This document shows, in pieces, positions 1 through 5,649 of a stretch of DNA of 5,704 nt. Below the pieces are notes generated by a model. It searched no databases. It saw only the letters and a list, made by a program, of their open reading frames with translations, and had not been told where the DNA came from. Within the stretch, counting starts at the first letter, position 1, and every line of letters begins with the position of its first letter. The position numbers were made by a program, and so were the translations under genes. The stretch is from Firmicutes bacterium CAG:124 (lineage in GTDB: Bacteria > Bacillota > Clostridia > Oscillospirales > Oscillospiraceae): positions 25,070-30,773 of the forward strand of contig HF990641.1 in the NCBI GenBank assembly GCA_000432135.1, in the 5' to 3' direction.

Positions 1-451
1 GCATCGGCGGAATGCCGCAGAGCCCGGCAAGCCCGGTGCCGCGTGTGAGATTTAAAAGCACCGTTTCCAGATTGTCGTCCTGCGTGTGCGCCGTTGCAAT
101 TAAACCTGGCAGGGAAGAGAAGAACGCGTAGCGAAGCGCACGCGCCGCTTCCTCAACGGATTCGTGCGTCTTTGCCGCGCGGGCGCGTACATCACCGTTA
201 TCAACATGGAGCACGACGCCCAGTTCGGCGCAGAGCGTACGGACAAACGCCTCGTCGCGGTCTGATTCTTCGCTGCGCAGCTGATGATTGAAATGCGCCG
301 CCTCGACCGTAATGCCGAGCGTATTCCGTAAGGACAACAAAACATGCAGCATACAGACGGAATCTGCGCCGCCGGAAACGGCACAGATCACGGTATCGCC
401 CGGCTGCGTCATGCACTGCCCGCGCATCCACGAAAGAATTTTATCCGTCAT
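1..451 (-). CDS. tilS: tRNA(Ile)-lysidine synthetase, N-terminal part (runs off the window)
   Basis: TilS uses ATP and lysine to convert C34 of the tRNA-Ile2 CAU anticodon to lysidine, so that the cytoplasmic tRNA reads AUA and is charged with isoleucine. The first 150 codons are present and open to the window edge; the 3' part lies beyond base 1. Seen directly: the N-type ATP pyrophosphatase loop SGGADS at residues 26-31, HFNHQLR at 53-59, the arginine/tyrosine segment ARALRY at 103-108, and the family stretch from AHTQDDNLETVL (121-132) through RGTGLAGLCGI (137-147). These occur in the order and spacing expected for the TilS N-terminal catalytic domain. The ATG at 451 gives a protein starting MTDKILSWMRG. 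It lies inside the end of dnaB, overlapping it by 11 bp, with only a weak purine-rich site (GGAATGGAAG) upstream, so translation is probably coupled to dnaB. The C-terminal tRNA-binding domain cannot be assessed. Confidence 0.93.
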   Translation of the reverse strand, partial: MTDKILSWMRGQCMTQPGDTVICAVSGGADSVCMLHVLLSLRNTLGITVEAAHFNHQLRSEESDRDEAFVRTLCAELGVVLHVDNGDVRARAAKTHESVEEAARALRYAFFSSLPGLIATAHTQDDNLETVLLNLTRGTGLAGLCGIPPM

Positions 452-1781
452 GCTTCCATTCCAGATCGGAGAACGTAAAGAACTGCGGCCGCCACTGCAG
501 CTTGACCGTTCCGGTCTCGCCGTGACGGTTTTTCGCAACAATGCACTCGGCAATGTTCTTGTCCTGCGTGTTGGGGTTATAATACTCGTCGCGGTAGAGG
601 AACATGACGGAGTCTGCGTCCTGTTCGATAGCGCCGGATTCACGAAGATCAGACAGCATCGGCCGCTTGTCGGTACGCGATTCGTTGGCACGGGACAGCT
701 GGCTGAGACAGATGACCGGCACATTCAGCTCCTTTGCCATGATCTTGAGCGCACGGGAGATGTCGCTGACGACCGTTACGCGGTTATCGCCGGATTTCCC
801 GGGCGCGGCGGCGGTCATCAACTGCAGATAGTCGATCAAAACCAGCCCCAGATTGTCGAGCCGGCGGCATTTTGCATTGATCTCCGCGACCGTGATAGCC
901 GGATTGTCGTCCACGCGGATATCCGTCTGGCTGAGCGCGGACGAGGCGATAGAGAGCTTTCCCCAGTCTTCCTCATCCAGATGACCGGTCGTAAGCTTCT
1001 GGTTTTCAACAAAGCTTTCCGTGGAAAGAAGACGCATGACCAGCTGTTCGCGCGACATTTCGAGCGAAAAGAACGCGACAGTCTTTTCATAGGTCTTCGC
1101 CACGTTCAGGCAGATATTGAGCGCGATAGCCGTCTTGCCCATACCGGGACGGGCTGCGATCAGGATCAGGTCAGTCTTGTTCAGGCCGTTGATCTTGCGG
1201 TCAAGATCGTGAAGTCCGGTAGACAGACCGGGGATCTCGCTGCCGGAGGCCGCCAGCTCTTCCAACCGGTCGTAGACGTTGATCATGACCTTGCCGATGT
1301 GCTGCAGGCTGTCACCAGTGTTGCCGCGCCGGAGCGAATAAATCTTTTTCTCCGAAACCTCGAGCATTTCCTGCGCCGTGCCGACGCCGTCGTAGACCAT
1401 TTCCGTGATCTCCGACGACGCAGTCGCCAGCGCACGCAGGAGCGACTTGTCATGCACGATCGTGCAATACTGCTTGACATTGGCGGCGGTCGGCGTGATC
1501 TTCAACAGCTGCGCGATGTAATCATAGCTTCGCTGCTCGTCATACACGCCGCGCTCTTTCATTTTATTGAGTACGGTAACGGGGTCGATCTTTTCCGAGA
1601 AGTTGAACATCGTATAGATCGTCTCGTAGATCTCGCGGTTCTGCCGGAGATAGAAATCGTCCGGCTGCAGCATACCGACCACGTCCGGCACGCAGCGCTC
1701 GTCGATCAGCATCGAGCCGAGTACGGACTGCTCCGCCTCCAGTGCCTGCGGGGCCTGCCGCTGAAGCAGCTCCTCATCCAT
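441..1781 (-). CDS. dnaB: Replicative DNA helicase DnaB (DnaC in Bacillus nomenclature)
   Basis: This is the hexameric ring helicase that unwinds DNA ahead of the replisome and recruits primase. The 446-residue product is full length for the family. The N-terminal DnaB domain covers roughly residues 10-110 (APQALEAEQSVLGSML and PDDFYLRQNREIY are typical), followed by a linker and a RecA-like motor. Visible motor motifs: Walker A ARPGMGKT (210-217), the probable catalytic glutamate E241 in FSLEMS, Walker B LVLIDYLQL (313-321), SDLRESGAIEQDAD (377-390), and VAKNRHGETG (415-424) carrying the probable arginine finger. There is no intein insertion. The ATG at 1781 is the first possible start, because TGA lies in frame three codons upstream. 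A GGAAGG site precedes it at a rather long 12-nt spacing. It follows rplI by 40 bp and overlaps tilS by 11 bp, consistent with co-transcription. Stop codon TAA. Confidence 0.98.
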   Translation of the reverse strand: MDEELLQRQAPQALEAEQSVLGSMLIDERCVPDVVGMLQPDDFYLRQNREIYETIYTMFNFSEKIDPVTVLNKMKERGVYDEQRSYDYIAQLLKITPTAANVKQYCTIVHDKSLLRALATASSEITEMVYDGVGTAQEMLEVSEKKIYSLRRGNTGDSLQHIGKVMINVYDRLEELAASGSEIPGLSTGLHDLDRKINGLNKTDLILIAARPGMGKTAIALNICLNVAKTYEKTVAFFSLEMSREQLVMRLLSTESFVENQKLTTGHLDEEDWGKLSIASSALSQTDIRVDDNPAITVAEINAKCRRLDNLGLVLIDYLQLMTAAAPGKSGDNRVTVVSDISRALKIMAKELNVPVICLSQLSRANESRTDKRPMLSDLRESGAIEQDADSVMFLYRDEYYNPNTQDKNIAECIVAKNRHGETGTVKLQWRPQFFTFSDLEWKHDG

Positions 1782-1821
1782 AGATGTTCACATCCTTCCG
1801 GGAAATGATGGTCAGGCGCAC

Positions 1822-2268
1822 TTAGGCTTCCTTGACCTCGATTTTGAGTTCTGCGTTGATCTCATAGCCGAGCTTGCACTTGACGGTGTAAACGCCGACC
1901 GACTTGATCGGCTCGTCCAGAACGATCTTCCGCTTGTCCAGCTGGATCCCGGCCTGCTTCGCAAGCGCCTCGGAAACCTCCGTGTTCGTGACCGAGCCGA
2001 ACAGGCGGCCTGCTCCGCCGCCCTTGGCGGTGACGACGACGGTCATATCCTTCATGCGGTTGCGCAGCTCGAGCGCTTCCGCGCGCTCCTTGGCCTGCCG
2101 TTCCTGCGTGGCCTTGTCGTTCATGCGCATGGTGTTGATGTTGTCTGCGGTCGCTTCCTGCGCAAGCTTGCGCGGCAGCAGGAAGTTGCGCGCATAGCCG
2201 TCGGAGACCTCGATCATCTGGCCGCGCTTGCCCTGACCTCTTACATCCTGTGTTAAAATAACCTTCAT
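1822..2268 (-). CDS. rplI: 50S ribosomal protein L9 (bL9)
   Basis: bL9 binds 23S rRNA near the base of the L1 stalk and helps keep reading frame. The product is 148 residues, the usual family length. The N-terminal signature is intact: MKVILTQDVRGQGKRGQ, then VSDGYARNFLLPRKLA (21-36). A charged connecting helix follows at about 40-75 (rich in E, R, K, Q), then the C-terminal domain with AGRLFGSVT (86-94) and an acidic/basic end, ELKIEVKEA. The frame stays open upstream well into the neighbouring gene, but the start at 2268 is clear: AAAGGAG lies 8 nt before the ATG, and family homology begins exactly at MKVIL. It sits between the SEDS polymerase gene (38 bp upstream) and dnaB (40 bp downstream). 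The rplI-dnaB pairing is common in Firmicutes. Stop codon TAA. Confidence 0.98.
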   Translation of the reverse strand: MKVILTQDVRGQGKRGQMIEVSDGYARNFLLPRKLAQEATADNINTMRMNDKATQERQAKERAEALELRNRMKDMTVVVTAKGGGAGRLFGSVTNTEVSEALAKQAGIQLDKRKIVLDEPIKSVGVYTVKCKLGYEINAELKIEVKEA

Positions 2269-2306
2269 GTTGATAACTCCTTTCAAAGAGAATTGTCTGG
2301 TGCCGC

Positions 2307-3461
2307 TTATGCTGAAAGCGGAGGCCGGATATACCGTGCGCTGCTGTCCGGCGCTGGGCGCATATTGATGCCGGATACAATGCCCATGGCGAAAAACATT
2401 GTGACGAGCGAACTGCCGCCGTAGGAAAAGAACGGCAGCGTCAGGCCGATGACCGGCACAAGGCCGATGCACACGCCGATGTTGATGAACACCTGCGCCG
2501 TAAGCATGCCCGCGATGCCGACGCAGATGAGCCGGTTCATATAGTTGCCGGATTTGATGCCGACATAGATGATACGGATGATGATGGCCGTCAGCAGAAT
2601 GAGAACTGCCATGCAGCCGAGCATACCGAGCTCCTCGCCAATAGAGGAGAAGATCAGGTCGGTATGCTGCGCGGGGATCGTGCCGCTCTGCACCATCGTC
2701 CCGTGGTACAGTCCCTGCCCGGTGATCCCGCCGTTCTGAAGCGCGCGCAGGCTGCGGTTCATCTGGTAGCGCTGATCCTGCGCCGCCGGGTCGATGCGCG
2801 GGTCAAACAGCACCCAGATACGGCTGCGCCGGTCGTAGCTGAGAAACTGCCACAAAAATGGAGAAGCTACAAGCAGCACCGCAAACGCGCCGAGGAACCA
2901 CAAAAGGCTCACGCCGCCGACAAACGCCATAATGACGAAAATAAACAGATACTGCAGCGCAACACCCAGATCCTCCGACGCTACAACGATCAGGCCAAAC
3001 ATGAAGACCGTGATGACTGCGAGCCGCAGGACCGTTGAGATATGCGAGATCTTGTTCTGCCGGATGCTCATGGTCTTGGCAAGAATCATAATGAATGGAA
3101 TTTTACAAAGCTCCGCCGGTTGGATGGAAAACGGCAGGAAGCTGAACGCCAGCCAGGAACGGTTGCCGCTTCGGGTATCGCCGAAGGGGAACAGCAGAAG
3201 AATGAAGATCGCCGAGAAGATCAGCAGCAGCTCGCGCCGCTCGGCAATGATATCGACGTCGACCAGCGTGAAAAAGACATATAAAATAATACCAAGAACC
3301 AGCGCAAGGATCTGCGTGCGGACATACTGCGCGCTGCCCTTGACGTTTGTTGCGCTGGAAATGACCACAATGCCGAAGACGCTGGCGGCAATACAAAGGC
3401 TCAGAAGGATCATATCTGCGCGCCGGACAAAGCTGCCGATCGCTTTCCATATCCCGTGCAT
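2307..3461 (-). CDS. SEDS-family peptidoglycan glycosyltransferase, RodA/FtsW/SpoVE type
   Basis: SEDS proteins are multipass membrane enzymes that polymerise lipid II into glycan strands, working with a class B penicillin-binding protein. The 384-residue product is strongly hydrophobic, with about ten predicted membrane spans. Seen directly: GNRSWL (99-104) and QPAELCKIPF (114-123) in the first large loop region, SEDLGVALQ (162-170), the PAQHTDLIFSSIGEELG block (263-279) whose D268 matches the essential aspartate of the family, and NIGVCIGLVPVIGLTLPFF followed by SYGGSS (346-351). The last block and the NMRP tail recall clostridial RodA-like members, but I cannot separate RodA, FtsW and SpoVE from sequence alone, so no symbol is given. 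The start at 3461 is preferred because AAAGGAGG lies 7 nt upstream; the frame extends 24 codons further, but that stretch covers this ribosome site and the promoter. First gene of the probable leftward operon; its PBP partner is not in the window. Confidence 0.93.
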   Translation of the reverse strand: MHGIWKAIGSFVRRADMILLSLCIAASVFGIVVISSATNVKGSAQYVRTQILALVLGIILYVFFTLVDVDIIAERRELLLIFSAIFILLLFPFGDTRSGNRSWLAFSFLPFSIQPAELCKIPFIMILAKTMSIRQNKISHISTVLRLAVITVFMFGLIVVASEDLGVALQYLFIFVIMAFVGGVSLLWFLGAFAVLLVASPFLWQFLSYDRRSRIWVLFDPRIDPAAQDQRYQMNRSLRALQNGGITGQGLYHGTMVQSGTIPAQHTDLIFSSIGEELGMLGCMAVLILLTAIIIRIIYVGIKSGNYMNRLICVGIAGMLTAQVFINIGVCIGLVPVIGLTLPFFSYGGSSLVTMFFAMGIVSGINMRPAPDSSARYIRPPLSA

Positions 3462-3523
3462 AAAGCCGCCTCCTTTGAATGCGAAAATAAAGCTTGAAAA
3501 TAGGAATCCTAATTCAATTTTAC

Positions 3524-3552
3524 ATTGTATCAAAAAAGGACGAATAAGTAAA
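3524..3552 (-). promoter_or_regulatory. Predicted sigma-A-type promoter for the leftward operon (rodA-like, rplI, dnaB, tilS)
   Basis: Read on the minus strand, a -35 element TTTACT (3552-3547, 4 of 6 to consensus) and a -10 element TACAAT (3529-3524, 5 of 6) are separated by 17 bp. They lie in A+T-rich DNA, and the predicted transcript start is about 55 nt before the ATG at 3461. The -35 overlaps the left arm of the inverted repeat at 3550-3578, so the site may be regulated. Predicted from sequence only. Confidence 0.6.
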
Positions 3553-3578
3553 CCACGATTTTCAAATTGCCGTGGTTT
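3550..3578. repeat. Inverted repeat between the two divergent promoters (possible operator)
   Basis: The arms AAACCACG (3550-3557) and CGTGGTTT (3571-3578) are a perfect 8-bp inverted repeat with a 13-bp A+T-rich centre. The left arm overlaps the -35 of the leftward promoter, and the right arm ends 15 bp before the -35 of the rightward promoter. The position suits an operator for a dimeric regulator. A terminator is less likely, because neither strand has a long T tract after the stem and no gene converges on this point. The binding factor is unknown. Confidence 0.5.
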
Positions 3579-3593
3579 TGGTATGATTTTGAA

Positions 3594-3622
3594 TTGATTT
3601 TACTTGATTTCTGTGTTATAAT
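3594..3622 (+). promoter_or_regulatory. Predicted sigma-A-type promoter for tsaE-tsaB-upp
   Basis: A perfect -10 TATAAT (3617-3622) carries an extended -10 TGT directly upstream (3614-3616), and a -35 TTGATT (3594-3599, 4 of 6) lies 17 bp away. The predicted transcript start near 3629 is about 30 nt before the tsaE start at 3661. It is the best promoter-like sequence I see in the window. Predicted from sequence only. Confidence 0.78.
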
Positions 3623-3660
3623 GCGGCAGATATAAAATGGGGCAGATAGGGGGCTTTGGT

Positions 3661-4104
3661 ATGCAGATCACCACGCACAGCGCGGACGAAACGCAGGCGC
3701 TTGGACAAAGACTGGCAAAGCGCCTCCTGCCGGGCGATGTGATCGCCTATTTCGGCGATCTGGGAGCAGGAAAGACGGCCCTCACGCGCGGCATTGCGCA
3801 GGGCCTCGGTGTCACAGATCTCGTGACCAGCCCGACCTATACCATTGTCAATGAATACCTGACGGGCCGCATCCCGCTGTTCCATTTCGATATGTACCGC
3901 CTCGGCTCCTCGGACGAGCTGTTCGACATCGGCTGGGAGGATTATCTTGCACGCGGCGGCGTGTGTGCCGTCGAGTGGAGCGAAAACGTGGAAGACGCAC
4001 TGCGGGACGCAATTCATATCACCATCGAGAAAGACCCGCTTGAACCCGATACCCGCCGCATCACCATCGAAGGAGGGAGCCGATTTGAAGCTGCTGGCAT
4101 TTGA
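3661..4104 (+). CDS. tsaE: tRNA threonylcarbamoyladenosine biosynthesis ATPase TsaE
   Basis: TsaE is the small ATPase of the bacterial t6A37 pathway; it binds the TsaB-TsaD pair and drives its catalytic cycle. The product is 147 residues, the usual family size. Seen directly: Walker A GDLGAGKT (32-39), SPTYTIVNEY (57-66), the HFDMYRL element (75-81) that includes a magnesium-associated aspartate, and VEWSEN (104-109). All are in the expected order. The start at 3661 is chosen over the in-frame ATG at 3637. AGGGGG lies 7 nt before 3661, homology begins with MQITTHS, and the upstream ATG would sit only about 8 nt from the predicted transcript start without a ribosome site. It is followed by tsaB with a 20-bp overlap, as in many Firmicutes (ydiB-ydiC in Bacillus). 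Stop codon TGA. Confidence 0.96.
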   Translation: MQITTHSADETQALGQRLAKRLLPGDVIAYFGDLGAGKTALTRGIAQGLGVTDLVTSPTYTIVNEYLTGRIPLFHFDMYRLGSSDELFDIGWEDYLARGGVCAVEWSENVEDALRDAIHITIEKDPLEPDTRRITIEGGSRFEAAGI

Positions 4105-4798
4105 ATCCTCTGCGAAGGCAGCCGGTACGGCGCTGCTGTCCGACGGCTGCCTGCTTGCGGAATATATGCAGAATTCCGGCCAGACCCACAGCAGAACGCT
4201 GATGGAGCTGGCAAAAAATATGCTCTCCGGCTGTGATCTGACCCCACAGGATATCGACGCTGTCGCCGTCGCCGCCGGGCCAGGCAGCTTTACGGGCGTG
4301 CGCATCGGCATGGCCTGCGCCAAGGGCTTCGCGTGGGGCCGTCAGCTCCCGCTCTACGGTGTTTCGACGCTGGAGGCCATGGTGCGCGGCGCAGCCTGCG
4401 CCGACGGCGTTTACTGCGCCTGCATGGACGCGCGGAAGGGGCAAATCTATAACGCGCTGTTCAATTGGACCGATGGAGCGCTCCTGCGCCGCACGGAGGA
4501 CCGCGCAATCGCAATTTCAGAGCTGTCGCAGGAGCTGAAAAATATTCCCTGCCCTGTGTATCTCGCCGGCGACGGCGCGAAGCTCGTTTTTGACACATTG
4601 AAGGAGGAGAATCTGCCGCTGCGGCTGCTTCCCGAGCATCTGCGCCAGCAAAGGGCCTCCGGCGTGGCGCTGACCGCAATGGAAAAGATCGCCGCGGGCG
4701 AACCGGCAGACGCCGCCGCGTTGACGCCCAATTATCTGCGTCAGACGCAGGCAGAGCGCACGCGGCAGCATGACAAGGACTTTTATTTGAAAAAATAA
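4085..4798 (+). CDS. tsaB: tRNA threonylcarbamoyladenosine biosynthesis protein TsaB
   Basis: TsaB is an inactive ASKHA-fold paralogue that pairs with TsaD to transfer threonylcarbamoyl to A37 of ANN-decoding tRNAs. The product is 237 residues, typical of the family. Seen directly: the N-terminal strand KLLAFESSAKAAGTALL, the THS motif at 34-36, AVAAGPGSFTGVRIG (61-75), MDARKGQIYNALF (114-126) and the C-terminal PNYLRQTQAER (215-225). The start is taken as TTG at 4085: an AGGAGG site (4071-4076) lies 8 nt upstream, and family homology begins at the next residue. An in-frame ATG at 3947 would add 46 residues read out of frame from tsaE and is rejected. The start falls inside the end of tsaE (20-bp overlap), suggesting translational coupling. 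The partner genes tsaD and rimI, often next in Firmicutes, are not here. Stop codon TAA. Confidence 0.96.
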   Translation: MKLLAFESSAKAAGTALLSDGCLLAEYMQNSGQTHSRTLMELAKNMLSGCDLTPQDIDAVAVAAGPGSFTGVRIGMACAKGFAWGRQLPLYGVSTLEAMVRGAACADGVYCACMDARKGQIYNALFNWTDGALLRRTEDRAIAISELSQELKNIPCPVYLAGDGAKLVFDTLKEENLPLRLLPEHLRQQRASGVALTAMEKIAAGEPADAAALTPNYLRQTQAERTRQHDKDFYLKK

Positions 4799-4827
4799 TT
4801 GAATAGAAAAGACAAAGGAGCAACATC

Positions 4828-5503
4828 ATGAGCACGAAAGCATTTGGAGAACACGTACACGTCATGGATCATCCGCTCGTCGCGCACAAGCTGACGATCA
4901 TGCGCGATAAAAACACCAGCGTCAAGGATTTCCGGGAGCTGGTCAGCGAGATCGGGATGCTCATCACCTATGAGGCCACCCGTGATCTGCCGCTCACCAC
5001 CAAGACGGTCGAAACGCCGATTTGCACGGCGGAGGAGCCGACGCTGGCCGGTAAGAAAATTGCAGTCGTGCCCATTCTGCGCGCCGGTCTTGGACTGGTC
5101 GACGGCGTTCTGCGCATGGTTCCGTCTGCCCGTGTCGGCCACATCGGTATGTTCCGCGACGAGGAAACGCTTGAGCCGCACGTCTACTTCTGCAAGATGC
5201 CGAAGGACATCGCCGAGCGCGATATCATGATCGTCGACCCCATGCTCGCCACCGGCGGCTCTGCCGACGCGGCGCTCGCCGCAAAGAAGAAGGGCGGCCG
5301 GCCCAGCCGAAATGAAGAAGCGCGGCTGCCACAACATCAAGCTCATGGTCCTCGTTGCTGCTCCCTAGGGCATCGAGCTCATCACCAAAAAGCACCCCGA
5401 TGTTGAGCTTTACTGCGGCGCAGTCGATGAGAAGCTCAATGAGCACGGCTACATCGTCCCCGGCCTCGGCGACGCGGGCGACCGCATCTTCGGCACCAAG
5501 TAA
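4828..5503 (+). pseudogene. upp: Uracil phosphoribosyltransferase, disrupted by a 28-nt insertion and an internal TAG
   Basis: An intact UPRT converts uracil and PRPP to UMP in pyrimidine salvage. AAAGGAG lies 7 nt before the ATG, and residues 1-152 are normal for the family: HVMDHPLVAHKLT (11-23), KDFRELV (33-39), ILRAGLGL (83-90) and the PRPP loop DPMLATGGS (137-145). After 5283 a 28-nt segment (5284-5311) shifts the frame; as read, translation ends at 5406 after 40 unrelated residues, giving 192 in all. Removing those 28 nt restores MKKRGCHNIKLMVLVAAP, then TAG at 5366-5368 where GAG (APEGIE) is expected, then a normal end containing GYIVPGLGDAGDRIFGTK and TAA at 5501-5503. The repaired product would have 215 residues, close to the usual 208-209. 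The uracil-binding GDAGDR region lies after both lesions, so the truncated protein is very probably inactive. A sequencing or assembly error cannot be excluded. Confidence 0.9.
5278..5333 (+). repeat. Imperfect 28-nt tandem duplication inside upp
   Basis: The 21 nt at 5278-5298 and the 21 nt at 5306-5326 match at 18 positions, with a perfect shared core GAAGAAG (5286-5292 and 5314-5320); the offset is 28 nt. The last 7 nt of each unit (5299-5305 and 5327-5333) agree only at 4 positions. As 28 is not a multiple of three, the extra copy causes the frame change in upp. The first copy also contains the 8-bp palindrome GGCCGGCC (5296-5303). Confidence 0.65.
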
Positions 5504-5596
5504 TTCAGAGTCTTTTTCAGCGCGCGGACGCTGTGGGTGCTGCGGTTTCCTATGTGCCGGAAAGCTGGCAGATTTGCCGGGAAGGCGGCATTTACC

Positions 5597-5637
5597 GGAG
5601 GCGTCCTCCTTTCTATCATCTTCTTGTAGTGAGGAGG
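5597..5637 (+). promoter_or_regulatory. Possible leader structure with a Shine-Dalgarno-pairing sequence
   Basis: GGAGG (5597-5601) and CCTCC (5605-5609) can form a short hairpin with a 3-nt loop. The same pyrimidine stretch CCTCCT (5605-5610) is fully complementary to the AGGAGG (5632-5637) in front of the next gene. The two pairings exclude each other. The stem is followed only by TTTCT, so it is a poor intrinsic terminator, and I see no better terminator after upp. Short elements like these can arise by chance. Confidence 0.25.
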
Positions 5638-5649
5638 TGGCTTTGTAAT

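Noticed and set aside
288..1808. A 506-codon open frame on the plus strand, antisense to dnaB
   Set aside because: It mirrors the well supported dnaB and start of tilS, has no recognisable motifs and no promoter or ribosome site. GC-rich codon bias commonly opens the antisense frame.
2269..2472. N-terminal extension of rplI into the SEDS gene
   Set aside because: Family homology and a strong AAAGGAG site both place the start at 2268. The upstream 68 codons are the SEDS gene read in another frame.
3462..3533. 24-residue N-terminal extension of the SEDS protein
   Set aside because: It would begin at the predicted -10 region and span the AAAGGAGG ribosome site that serves the ATG at 3461.
3511..3603. 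Similar A+T-rich strings near 3511-3523 and 3591-3603
   Set aside because: The resemblance is short and low in complexity, as expected by chance in an A+T-rich promoter region.
3616..4323. A 235-codon minus-strand frame across tsaE and tsaB
   Set aside because: It is antisense to two clear genes in conserved order, and its composition (Ala/Arg/Ser-rich, no motifs) is that of a shadow frame.
5284..5320. Programmed ribosome bypass of the 28 nt in upp
   Set aside because: Matching AAG codons 28 nt apart would in principle allow a hop that restores frame, but the following in-frame TAG would still end translation, and no bypass signals are recognisable.
5518..5533. CAGCG/CGCTG hairpin just after upp as a terminator
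   Set aside because: The stem is only 5 bp and is not followed by a T tract on the plus strand; on the minus strand it is followed by A residues.
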